From NCBI RefSeq assembly GCF_037975245.1, contig NC_092572.1, forward strand, positions 62,001 through 126,000: a stretch of 64,000 nucleotides of DNA, in the 5' to 3' direction. Positions 1-11,923 of this stretch are shown piece after piece. Position 1 is the first letter of the stretch. Each line of letters begins with the position of its first letter. The notes beneath the pieces were generated by a model. It made no database searches. It worked only from the letters and a program-made list of their open reading frames with translations, and was not told the origin of the DNA. Made by a program: the position numbers and the translations under genes. This DNA comes from Apostichopus japonicus (Eukaryota; Echinodermata; Holothuroidea; Aspidochirotida; Stichopodidae).

Positions 1-556
1 GTCTAATCAAATCAGCTATCAGATATTGACATTAATATCATATCATTGTAACTGGAATATCATATAGGATATGGCAGTCAGACAGTCTAATCAAATCAGC
101 TATCAGATATTGACATTAAGATCATATCATTGTAACTAGTTTATCAGACAGTCTAATCAAATCAGCTATCAGATATTGACATTAAGATCATATCATTGTA
201 ACTGGTATATCATACAGGATATGGCAGTCAGACTGGCCAATTAAATCAGCTATCAGATATTGACATTAAGATCATATCATTGTAACTGGTATATAATATA
301 GGATATGGCAGTCAGACAGTCTAATCAAATCAGCTATCAGATATTGACATTAAGATCATATCATTGTAACTGGTATATCATACAGGATATGGCAGTCAGA
401 CTAGCCAATCAAATCAGCTATCAGATATTGACATTAAGATCATATCATTGTAACTGGTATATCATATAGGATATGGCAGTCAGACAGTCTAATCAAATCA
501 GCTATCAGATATTGACATGAAGATCATTTAATCGTTACTGGTATATCATATTGGAA
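1..556. repeat. 84-bp tandem repeat, about 6.6 copies
   Basis: Units start near 1, 85, 151, 235, 319, 403 and 487 with the phrase gtctaatcaaatcagctatc. The copy at 85 lacks about 18 bp, so its spacing to the next is 66 bp. The last unit decays before 560. The array lies downstream of the last SIDT exon seen in the window and so probably in its next intron. It may extend left of the window. No splice junction is recognisable in the unit. Confidence 0.95.
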
Positions 557-641
557 ATGATGTTTTATGACTCAATAGTCAAAACATTATCATCATATAA
601 TAATTAAAAATAAACAGAACATCCTGTGAAAAAAAACATAC

Positions 642-755
642 CATAAAGGAAAAGAACAATCCACCCGCAGAGAGAAAATGCCAGATGTCATGGCTGTCAT
701 AGAAGTCAAAGACAATACAGGGTCTGTTATGGACCCGAGACAATGCTGGTGTTTC
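642..755 (-). CDS. SIDT: SIDT-like exon with HDIWH zinc motif
   Basis: A 114-bp exon of 38 whole codons on the minus strand. It follows a ttacag acceptor (AG at 756-757) and ends at a gtatgt donor (636-641). It encodes [27 protein letters not shown] and LFFSFM, matching the end of SIDT1/SIDT2 proteins (W-x-TPAESREKNRxC...[16 protein letters not shown]). In the CREST superfamily (SID-1, PAQR, alkaline ceramidase, Per1) the HxxxH of the last membrane helix binds zinc; here the histidines are codons 22 (690-692) and 26 (678-680). Reading past the donor gives an unrelated tail and a TGA at 579, so I infer splicing to a final exon left of the window that would supply the usual acidic tail. The first 74 nt of this exon are the seed of the neighbouring 101-bp array. 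Confidence 0.9.
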
Positions 756-2395
756 CTGTAATAAAACAAAGCATAGAACATCTGATGTCATGGCTGTCAT
801 AGAAGTCAAAGACAATACAAGGTATGTAATGAACCCGAGACAATGCTGGTGTCTCCTGTAATAAAAACAAAGCATAGAACATCAGTTGTCATGGCTGTCA
901 TAGAAGTCTAAGACAATACAGGGTCTGTTATGGACCCGAGACAATGCTGGTGTTTCCTGTAATAAAAACAAAACATACAACATCAGATGTCATGGCTGTC
1001 AGAGAAGTCTAAGACAATACAGGGTCTGTTTTGGACCGGAGACAATGCTGGTGTCTCCTGTAATAAAAACAAAGCATAGAACATCAGTTGTCATGGCTGT
1101 CATAGAAGTCTAAGACAATACAAGGTCTGTTATGGACCCGAGACAATGCTGGTGTCTCCTGTAAAAAAAAAAAAAGCATAGAACATCAGATGTCATGGCT
1201 GTCATAGAAGTCAAAGACAATACAAGGTCTGTTATGGACCCAAGACAATGTTAGTGTCTCCTGTAATAAAAACAAAGCATAGAACATCAGATGTCATGGC
1301 TGTCATAGAAGTCAAAGACGATACAAGGTCTGTTATGGACCCGAGACATTGTTAGTGTCTCCTGTAATAAAAACAAGGTATAGAACATCAGTTGTCATGG
1401 CTGTCATTGAAGTCAAAGACAATACAAGGTCTGTTATGGACCCGAGACAATGCTGGTGTCTCCTGTAATAAGAACAAAGCATAGAACATCAGTTGTCATG
1501 GCTGTCATAGAAGTCTAAGACAATACAAGGTCTGTTATGGACCGGAGAAAATGCTGGTGTCTCCTGTAAAAAAAACAAAGCATAGAACATCAGATGTCAT
1601 GGCTGTCATAGACGTCAAAGACAATACAAGGTCTGTTATGGACCAAGACAATGTTAGTGTCTCCTGTAATAAAAACAAAGCATAGAACATCAGATGTCAT
1701 GGCTGTCATTGAAGTCAAAGACAATACAAGGTCTGTTATGGACCCGAGACAATGCTGGTGTCTCCTGTAATAAGAACAAAGCATAGAACATCAGATTTCA
1801 TGGCTGTCATAGAAGTCTAAGACAATACAAGGTCTGTTATGGACCCGAGACAATGCTGGTGTCTCCTGTAATAAAAACAAAGCATACAATATCAGATGTC
1901 ATAGCTGTCATAGAAGTCAAAGACAATACAAGGTCTGTTATGGACCCTAGTCAATGCTGGTGTCTCCTGTAATAAAAACAAGGTATAGAACATCAGATGT
2001 CATGGCTGTCACAGAAGTCAAAGACAATACAAGATTTGGTATGGACCCGAGACAATGCTGGTGTCTCCTGTAATACAAACAAAGCATACAACATCAGATG
2101 TCATGGCTGTCATAGAAGTCAAAGACAATACAAGGTCTGTTATGGACCCTAGACAATGCTGGTGTCTCCTGTAATAAAAATAAGGTATAGAACATCAGAT
2201 TTCATGGCTGTCATAGAAGTCAAAGACAACACAAGGTCTGTTATGGACCCGAGACAATGCTGGTGTCTCCTGTAATAAAAACAAGGTATAGAACATCAGA
2301 AGTCATGGCTGTCATAGAAGTCAAAGACCATGCAAGGTCTTTTATGGACCAGAGACAATGCTGGTGTCTCCTGTAATAAATAAAAGCATAGAGCG
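682..2395 (-). repeat. 101-bp array built from an intron-exon acceptor junction
   Basis: About 17 copies at 101-bp spacing (for example gaac at 776 and 877). Read on the minus strand, each unit is about 27 nt of intron (ttctatgctttgttttt-attacag) followed by a copy of the first 74 nt of the exon at 642-755, up to CATGACATCTG. The true exon continues with G (TGG, Trp); repeat copies continue with ATG, creating an in-frame TGA right after the first zinc histidine motif (HDI-stop). The copy adjoining the exon is the authentic one. Open frames of 60-100 residues here are array artefacts apart from the real exon. Confidence 0.95.
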
Positions 2396-2623
2396 TCTGT
2401 TTTAAAATAGTGACTCTGTGTGTGGCGATATCTTTATTTCTCTGTTAGTATTTTGAATCAAGGTTTCAAGACATCAAATTACCAAGGTCAAACAATTGCA
2501 CTTTAATAGTTTTATGGTATATTTTGAACCAGCTTAGAACCCATCATCGCTCTCCTGGTGTAAGTTTAGTGGAGCACTATGGAACTGCATAACAAAACTA
2601 GTAGTCATCAAGTATTTACGTAC
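2396..2623. other. Unique intron sequence
   Basis: Intron between the exons at 2624-2734 and 642-755, to the right of the 101-bp array. It begins (minus strand) with the donor gtacgt at 2618-2623. I see no other feature in it. Confidence 0.6.
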
Positions 2624-2734
2624 CTGCCATGCAGTCACACCTTGTTCAAAGAAATAAAGAGCTGGAATCCATAACAGGATTGTCATAAAAATGAAGAAGA
2701 GGACCAAAGGAGTCAGTCTTTCTTTGTGGAAAAT
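2624..2734 (-). CDS. SIDT: SIDT-like transmembrane exon
   Basis: A 111-bp exon of 37 codons on the minus strand, phase 0 at both ends, between a ttacag acceptor (AG at 2735-2736) and a strong gtacgt donor (2618-2623). It encodes a lead of IFHKERLTP, a hydrophobic helix (LVLFFIFMTILLWIPALYFF) and EQGVTAWQ. This matches the penultimate membrane segment of SIDT1/2 (..VxPVPLxCIxxTAVxWxxALYFFFQxLSxW). Joined to the exon at 642-755 it reads ..[11 protein letters not shown], matching the family ..SxWxxTPAESR without a gap. An open frame running to 2534 is read-through of the donor. Confidence 0.9.
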
Positions 2735-3201
2735 CTGTAAAATATACAAAATACTAATTTCAATCTATGAATTCAGTATCAATAAATATACAGCTTGTAC
2801 AACACAAGGAAACTATCTGTACAAGTAATGGTTTCACATTTATATTCTTTCCTTGGTTACGTGAGCAATAAAATACAATACAGTAGAATGCAACATAAAA
2901 ACAATAACATGTGATACTGTACAACAGAAACTATACAAAACACCATACAACACAACATTTTACCATTCAATATGATACTATACAGTAAGATGGCTTGTTA
3001 TACCACAAAATATGATACTATGCAATATGATAACATGCAATATGATATGACATGACCCCTGTAATGGGTGGACTGTGGCCCAATACTTTGCAGAGGCCTC
3101 AAATATTATTAATATTAAAACAAATTATTTTCACTAAGACATACAACATACCACATAGTTCATACATTAGCACCACACAAAAGGATATTCTACACAATGT
3201 T
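2735..3201. other. Unique intron sequence, AT-rich
   Basis: Intron 3' end upstream of the exon at 2624-2734. Between about 2880 and 3055 there are degenerate repeats of the type atgatactatgcaat, too diverged to count as an array. No coding sequence is apparent. Confidence 0.6.
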
Positions 3202-6200
3202 CCAAGATACAGGAGAAGAACTCACCTTCATCATGATATAGAATCCAAGATACAGGAGAAGAACTCACCTTCATGATGATATAGAATCCAAGATACAGGA
3301 GAAGAACTCACCTTCATCATGATATAGAATCCAAGATACAGGAGAAGAACTCACCTTCATCATGATATAGAATCCAAGATACAGGAGAAGAACTCACCTT
3401 CATCATGATATAGAATCCAAGGTACAGGAGAAGAACTCACCTTCATGATGATATAGAATCCAAGATACAGGAGAAGAACTCACCTTCATGATGATATAGA
3501 ATCCAAGGTACAGGAGAAGAACTCACCTTCATGATGATATAGAATCCAAGATACAGGAGAAGAACTCACCTTCATGATGATATAGAATCCAAGATACAGG
3601 AGAAGAACTCACCTTCATGATGATATAGAATCCAAGGTACAGGAAAAGAACTCACCTTCATGATGATATAGAATCCAAGATACAGGAGAAGAACTCACCT
3701 TCATGATGATATAGAATCCAAGATACAGGAGAAGAACTCACCTTCATGATGATATAGAATCCAAGATACAGGAGAAGAACTCACCTTCATGATGATATAG
3801 AATCCAAGATACAGGAGAAGAACTCACCTTCATGATGATATAGAATCCAAGGTACAGGAAAAGAACTCACCTTCATGATGATATAGAATCCAAGATACAG
3901 GAGAAGAACTCACCTTCATGATGATATAGAATCCAAGATACAGGAGAAGAACTCACCTTCATGATGATATAGAATCCAAGATACAGGAGAAGAACTCACC
4001 TTCATCATGATATAGAATCCAAGATACAGGAGAAGAACTCACCTTCATCATGATATAGAATCCAAGATACAGGAGAAGAACTCACCTTCATCATGATATA
4101 GAATCCAAGGTACAGGAGAAGAACTCACCTTCATCATGATATAGAATCCAAGATACAGGAGAAGAACTGACCTTCATCATGATATAGAATCCAAGGTACA
4201 GGAGAAGAACTCACCTTCATGATGATATAGAATCCAAGATACAGGAGAACTCACCTTCATGATGATATAGAATCCAAGATACAGGAGAAGAACTCACCTT
4301 CATGATGATATAGAATCCAAGATACAGGAGAAGAACTCACCTTCATCATGATATAGAATCCAAGATACAGGAGAAGAACTCACCTTCATCATGATATAGA
4401 ATCCAAGATACAGGAGAAGAACTCACCTTCATCATGATATAGAATCCAAGGTACAGGAGAAGAACTCACCTTCATGATGATATAGAATCCAAGGTACAGG
4501 AGAAGAACTCACCTTCATGATGATATAGAATCCAAGATACAGGAGAAGAACTCACCTTCATGGTGATATAGAATCCAAGATACAGGAGAAGAACTCACCT
4601 TCATGATGATATAGAATCCAAGATACAGGAGAAGAACTCACCTTCATGATGATATAGAATCCAAGATACAGGAGAAGAACTCACCTTCATGGTGATATAG
4701 AATCCAAGATACAGGAGAAGAACTCACCTTCATGATGATATAGAATCCAAGATACAGGAGAAGAACTCACCTTCATGATGATATAGAATCCAAGATACAG
4801 GAGAAGAACTCACCTTCATGGTGATATAGAATCCAAGATACAGGAGAAGAACTCACCTTCATGATGATATAGAATCCAAGGTACAGGAAAAGAACTCACC
4901 TTCATCATGATATAGAATCCAAGATACAGGAGAAGAACTCACCTTCATGATGATATAGAATCCAAGATACAGGAGAAGAACTCACCTTCATCATGATATA
5001 GAATCCAAGATACAGGAGAAGAACTCACCTTCATCATGATATAGAATCCAAGGTACAGGAGAAGAACTCACCTTCATCATGATATAGAATCCAAGATACA
5101 GGAGAACTCACCTTCATCATGATATAGAATCCAAGGTACAGGAGAAGAACTCACCTTCATGATGATATAGAATCCAAGATACAGGAGAAGAACTCACCTT
5201 CATGATGATATAGAATCCAAGGTACAGGAGAAGAACTCACCTTCATGGTGATATAGAATCCAAGATACAGGAGAAGAACTCACCTTCATCATGATATAGA
5301 ATCCAAGGTACAGGAGAAGAACTCACCTTCATGATGATATAGAATCCAAGGTACAGGAAAAGAACTCACCTTCATGATGATATAGAATCCAAGATACAGG
5401 AGAACTCACCTTCATGATGATATAGAATCCAAGATACAGGAGAAGAACTCACCTTCATGATGATATAGAATCCAAGGTACAGGAGAAGAACTCACCTTCA
5501 TCATGATATAGAATTCAAGATACAGGAGAAGAACTCACCTTCATCATGATATAGAATCCAAGGTACAGGAGAAGAACTAACCTTCATCATGATATATAAT
5601 CCAAGGTACAGGAGAACTAGCCTTCATGATGATATAGAATCCAAGATACAGGAGAAGAACTCACCTTCATGATGATATAGAATCCAAGGTACAGGAGAAG
5701 AACTCACCTTCATGGTGATATAGAATCCAAGATACAGGAGAAGAACTCACCTTCATGATGATATAGAATCCAAGATACAGGAGAAGAACTCACCTTCATG
5801 ATGATATAGAATCCAAGGTACAGGAAAAGAACTCACCTTCATGATGATATAGAATCCAAGATACAGGAGAACTCACCTTCATGATGATATAGAATCCAAG
5901 ATACAGGAGAAGAACTCACCTTCATGATGATATAGAATCCAAGATACAGGAGAAGAACTCACCTTCATGGTGATATAGAATCCAAGATACAGGAGAAGAA
6001 CTCACCTTCATGATGATATAGAATCCAAGGTACAGGAAAAGAACTCACCTTCATGGTGATATAGAATCCAAGATACAGGAGAAGAACTCACCTTCATGAT
6101 GATATAGAATCCAAGATACAGGAGAAGAACTCACCTTCATGATGATATAGAATCCAAGATACAGGAGAAGAACTCACCTTCATGGTGATATAGAATCCAA

Positions 6201-9200
6201 GATACAGGAGAAGAACTCACCTTCATGATGATATAGAATCCAAGGTACAGGAGAAGAACTCACCTTCATGATGATATAGAATCCAAGATACAGGAGAAGA
6301 ACTCACCTTCATGGTGATATAGAATCCAAGATACAGGAGAAGAACTCACCTTCATGATGATATAGAATCCAAGATACAGGAGAAGAACTCACCTTCATGA
6401 TGATATAGAATCCAAGATACAGGAGAAGAACTCACCTTCATGGTGATATAGAATCCAAGATACAGGAGAAGAACTCACCTTCATGATGATATAGAATCCA
6501 AGATACAGGAGAAGAACTCACCTTCATGGTGATATAGAATCCAAGATACAGGAGAAGAACTCACCGTCATGATGATATAGAATCCAAGGTACAGGAGAAG
6601 AACTCACCTTCATGATGATATAGAATACAAGATACAGGAGAAGAACTCACCTTCATGATGATATAGAATACAAGATACAGGAGAAGAACTCACCTTCATG
6701 ATGATATAGAATCCAAGGTACAGGAGAAGAACTCACCTTCATCATGATATAGAATTCAAGATACAGGAGAAGAACTCACCTTCATCATGATATAGAATCC
6801 AAGGTACAGGAGAAGAACTCACCTTCATCATGATATATAATCCAAGGTACAGGAGAACTAGCCTTCATGATGATATAGAATCCAAGATACAGGAGCAGAA
6901 CTCACCTTCATGATGATATAGAATCCAAGGTACAGGAGAAGAACTCACCTTCATGATGATATAGAATCCAAGATACAGGAGAAGAACTCACATTCATGAT
7001 GATATAGAATCCAAGATACAGGAGAAGAACTCACCTTCATGATGATATAGAATCCAAGGTACAGGAGAAGAACTCACCTTCATGATGATATAGAATCCAA
7101 GATACAGGAGAAGAACTCACCTTCATGATGATATAGAATCCAAGATACAGGAGAAGAACTCACCTTCATCATGATATAGAATCCAAGATACAGGAGAAGA
7201 ACTCACCTTCATCATGATATAGAATCCAAGGTACAGGAAAAGAACTCACCTTCATGATGATATAGAATCCAAGATACAGGAAAAGAACTCACCTTCATGA
7301 TGATATAGAATCCAAGATACAGGAGAAGAACTCACCTTCATGATGATATAGAATCCAAGATACAGGAGAAGAACTCACCTTCATGATGATATAGAATCCA
7401 AGATACAGGAGAAGAACTCACCTTCATCATGATATAGAATCCAAGATACAGGAGAAGAACTCACCTTCATGATGATATAGAATCCAAGGTACAGGAGAAG
7501 AACTCACCTTCATCATGATATAGAATCCAAGATACAGGAGAAGAACTCACCTTCATCATGATATAGAATCCAAGGTACAGGAAAAGAACTCACCTTCATG
7601 ATGATATAGAATCCAAGATACAGGAAAAGAACTCACCTTCATGATGATATAGAATCCAAGATACAGGAGAAGAACTCACCTTCATCATGATATAGAATCC
7701 AAGGTACAGGAAAAGAACTCACCTTCATGATGATATAGAATCCAAGATACAGGAGAAGAACTCACCTTCATCATGATATAGAATCCAAGATACAGGAGAA
7801 GAACTCACCTTCATGATGATATAGAATCCAAGGTACAGGAAAAGAACTCACCTTCATGATGATATAGAATCCAAGATACAGGAAAAGAACTCACCTTCAT
7901 GATGATATAGAATCCAAGATACAGGAGAAGAACTCACCTTCATCATGATATAGAATCCAAGGTACAGGAAAAGAACTCACCTTCATCATGATATAGAATC
8001 CAAGGTACAGGAGAAGAACTCACCTTCATCATGATATAGAATCCAAGATACAGGAGAAGAACTCACCTTCATGATGATATAGAATCCAAGATACAGGAGA
8101 AGAACTCACCTTCATGATGATATAGAATCCAAGATACAGGAGAAGAACTCACCTTCATGATGATATAGAATCCAAGATACAGGAGAAGAACTCACCTTCA
8201 TCATGATATAGAATCCAAGATACAGGAGAAGAACTCACCTTCATGATGATATAGAATCCAAGGTACAGGAGAACTAGCCTTCATGATGATATAGAATCCA
8301 AGATACAGGAGAAGAACTCACCTTCATCATGATATAGAATCCAAGGTACAGGAGAAGAACTGACCTTCATCATGATATAGAATCCAAGGTACAGGAGAAG
8401 AACTCACCTTCATGATGATATAGAATCCAAGATACAGGAGAACTCACCTTCATGATGATATAGAATCCAAGATACAGGAGAAGAACTCACCTTCATGATG
8501 ATATAGAATCCAAGATACAGGAGAAGAACTCACCTTCATGATGATATAGAATCCAAGATACAGGAGAAGAACTCACCTTCATCATGATATAGAATCCAAG
8601 ATACAGGAGAAGAACTCACCTTCATCATGATATAGAATCCAAGGTACAGGAAAAGAACTCACCTTCATGATGATATAGAATCCAAGATACAGGAAAAGAA
8701 CTCACCTTCATGATGATATAGAATCCAAGATACAGGAGAAGAACTCACCTTCATGATGATATAGAATCCAAGATACAGGAGAAGAACTCACCTTCATGAT
8801 GATATAGAATCCAAGATACAGGAGAAGAACTCACCTTCATCATGATATAGAATCCAAGATACAGGAGAAGAACTCACCTTCATGATGATATAGAATCCAA
8901 GGTACAGGAGAAGAACTCACCTTCATCATGATATAGAATCCAAGATACAGGAGAAGAACTCACCTTCATCATGATATAGAATCCAAGGTACAGGAAAAGA
9001 ACTCACCTTCATGATGATATAGAATCCAAGATACAGGAAAAGAACTCACCTTCATGATGATATAGAATCCAAGATACAGGAGAAGAACTCACCTTCATCA
9101 TGATATAGAATCCAAGGTACAGGAAAAGAACTCACCTTCATGATGATATAGAATCCAAGATACAGGAGAAGAACTCACCTTCATCATGATATAGAATCCA

Positions 9201-9985
9201 AGATACAGGAGAAGAACTCACCTTCATGATGATATAGAATCCAAGGTACAGGAAAAGAACTCACCTTCATGATGATATAGAATCCAAGATACAGGAAAAG
9301 AACTCACCTTCATGATGATATAGAATCCAAGATACAGGAGAAGAACTCACCTTCATCATGATATAGAATCCAAGGTACAGGAAAAGAACTCACCTTCATC
9401 ATGATATAGAATCCAAGGTACAGGAGAAGAACTCACCTTCATCATGATATAGAATCCAAGATACAGGAGAAGAACTCACCTTCATGATGATATAGAATCC
9501 AAGATACAGGAGAAGAACTCACCTTCATGATGATATAGAATCCAAGATACAGGAGAAGAACTCACCTTCATGATGATATAGAATCCAAGATACAGGAGAA
9601 GAACTCACCTTCATCATGATATAGAATCCAAGATACAGGAGAAGAACTCACCTTCATGATGATATAGAATCCAAGGTACAGGAGAACTAGCCTTCATGAT
9701 GATATAGAATCCAAGATACAGGAGAAGAACTCACCTTCATCATGATATAGAATCCAAGGTACAGGAGAAGAACTGACCTTCATCATGATATAGAATCCAA
9801 GATACAGGAGAAGAACTCACCTTCATGATGATATAGAATCCAAGGTACAGGAGAAGAACTCACCTTCATGATGATATAGAATCCAAGGTACAGGAGAAGA
9901 ACTCACCTTCATGATGATATAGAATCCAAGATACAGGAGAAGAACTCACCTTCATGATGATATAGAATCCAAGATACAGGAGAAG
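3202..9985 (-). repeat. 43-bp array of copied 5' splice sites, about 157 copies
   Basis: 6.8 kb of a very uniform 43-bp unit, with occasional 37-bp units lacking 6 bp. On the minus strand the unit is the last 36 nt of the exon at 9950-10055 (codons LLLYLGFYIIMK, ending ATCATGAAG) plus the first 7 nt of the intron (gtgagtt). Every unit therefore carries a near-consensus donor AAG|GTGAGT. Variants are cataccat-type changes: catcatg versus catgatg, aggtac versus agatac, aaaag versus gagaag. The right-most copy is continuous with the true exon. Since 43 is not a multiple of three, using any donor other than the first shifts the frame. Confidence 0.97.
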
Positions 9986-10055
9986 GTCCATTATGAAGAT
10001 GGAGAGCAGGAAAGATGCAAAGTCCAAGGGCCTTGTGACAAGACCAAACAAACTC
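9950..10055 (-). CDS. SIDT: SIDT-like transmembrane exon
   Basis: A 106-bp exon on the minus strand after a ggtttctttcag acceptor (AG at 10056-10057), ending at gtgagt (9944-9949). The first base completes a codon split with the exon at 15632-15678, followed by 35 codons. It encodes SLFGLVTRPLDFASFLLSIF and IMDLLLYLGFYIIMK. The vertebrate family has ..LFGLIYRPRDFASYxLxI...NLLLYxAFYIIMK at this place, so identity is clear. It forms a membrane helix. The 3' end of the exon seeds the 6.8-kb 43-bp array. Reading through the first donor reaches a stop at 9866, after about 28 extra codons. Confidence 0.94.
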
Positions 10056-10284
10056 CTGAAAGAAACCAAAGTTTACTCCACTTTATTCAGAACATGCAAT
10101 GACTCAGCAAGGACTATTTGGGGCAGAGAATATGAAATATATGATAACCAATCTTTCACATTATATTTATCTGACAATTCAAGAAGGTTCAGGCACATCT
10201 TCAATATAAAGATGCTTTAAAATTAAAAGTTTTAATTAGTGTCAAATCTTTCCAAGGATGTATGCAGTGTTACTAATGCAATCC
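10056..10284. other. Unique intron sequence
   Basis: Intron immediately upstream of the exon at 10055, including its pyrimidine tract. A plus-strand open frame across 9993-10220 is antisense to the exon and not considered a gene. Confidence 0.6.
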
Positions 10285-11671
10285 ACTAGCTAATTGCAGT
10301 GTACACAGCCCATCACCAACCATTCATCCTCCATTCCTCTTGTGCATGATTACCAGACAGTGCAGATTTAATCATTGCATTGTACACTGTCCATCACCAA
10401 CCATTCATCCTCCATTCCTCCTATGCATGATTACCAGACAGTGCATATTTAATCATTGCATTGTGCACGGCCCATCACCAACCATTCATCCTCCATTCCT
10501 CTTATGCATGATTACCAGACAGTGCAGATTTAATCATTGAATTGTACACGGCCCATCACCAACCATTCATCCTCCATTCCTCTTATGCATGATTACCAGA
10601 CAGTGCAGATTTCATCATTGCAGTGTACACAGCCCATCACCAACCATTCATCCTCCATTCCTCTTGTGCATGATTACAAGACAGTGCAGATTTAATCATT
10701 GCATTGTACACGGTCCATCACCAACCATTCATCCTCCATTCCACCTAGGCATGATTACCAGACAGTGCAGATTTAATCATTGCATTGTACACAGCCCATC
10801 ACCAACCATTCATCCTCCATTCCTCTTATGCATGATTACCAGACAGTGCAGAATTAATCATTGAATTGTACACGGCCCATCACCAACCATTCATCCTCCA
10901 TTCCTCTTATGCATGATTACCCGACCGTGCAGATTTAATCATTGCAGTGTACACAGCCCATCAACAACCATTCATCCTCCATTGCTCTTGTGCATGATTA
11001 CCAGACAGTGCAGATTTAATCATTGCATTGTACACGGCCCATCACCAACCATTCATCCTCCATTCCACCTAGGCATGATTACCAGACAGTGCAGATTTAA
11101 TCATTGCAGTGTACACGGCCCATCACCAACCATTCATCCTCCATTCCTCTTATGCATGATTACCAGACAGTGCAGATTTAATCATTGCATTGTACACGGC
11201 CCATCACCAACCATTCATCCTCCATTCCTCTTATGCATGATTACCAGACAGTGCAGGTTTAATCATTGCATTGTACACGGCCCATCACCAACCATTCATC
11301 CTCCATTCCTCTTATGCATGATTACCAGACAGTGCAGATTTAATCATTGCATTGTACACGGCCCATCACCAACCATTCATCCTCCATTCCTCTTATGCAT
11401 GATTACCAGACAGTGCAGGTTTAATCATTGCATTGTACACGGCCCATCACCAACCATTCATCCTCCATTCCACCTAGGCATGATTACCAGACAGTGCAGA
11501 TTTAATCATTGCATTGTACACAGCCCATCACCAACCATTCATCCTCCATTCCTCTTATGCATGATTACCAGGCAGTGCAGATTTAATCATTGCATTGTAC
11601 ACGGCCCATCACCAACCATTCATCCTCCATTCCTCTTATGCATGATTACCAGACAGTGCAGATTTAATTAC
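10285..11671. repeat. 81-bp tandem repeat, about 17 copies
   Basis: The unit contains gattaccagacagtgcag, attgtacacggcccatcacc and aaccattcatcctccattcc. Because 81 is divisible by three, open frames of up to 266 residues made of a 27-residue repeat (MITRQCRFNHC...) run along the plus strand. The array lies inside the SIDT intron between 15631 and 10056 and shows no sign of being coding. No exon junction is recognisable in the unit. Confidence 0.95.
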
Positions 11672-11923
11672 ACCTGCTGGATAGTGAGCTCTTTGCTGGA
11701 GGTCTGCAGATAATCCTTGTCATGGATGTGAGGAGGCTGCTGTAACTGCTGTGTTCTGCAATAATTCAGTTATATTAGAGGTTTACTATATATCTGGTAC
11801 CTGGATACTCTTGAGCAACCACTTTGTATTTATATTTAATATATTTATTATTTATACAGACAGTGATCATTATATCTGGATTTACAACCTGTACTGAGAG
11901 AATGAGCTGAATAATGAGACTGT

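Noticed and set aside
2534-2749. 71-residue frame taken as a small independent membrane protein
   Set aside because: The hydrophobic core is an internal SIDT exon (2624-2734) with clear acceptor and donor; the rest is read-through into introns.
3202-9985. CRISPR-like direct repeats
   Set aside because: Units are head to tail without spacers and the context is eukaryotic with spliced exons.
10913-11713. 266-residue plus-strand open frame
   Set aside because: It is the 81-bp array read in an open frame (27-residue repeat), inside a SIDT intron and on the opposite strand, without flanking coding sequence.
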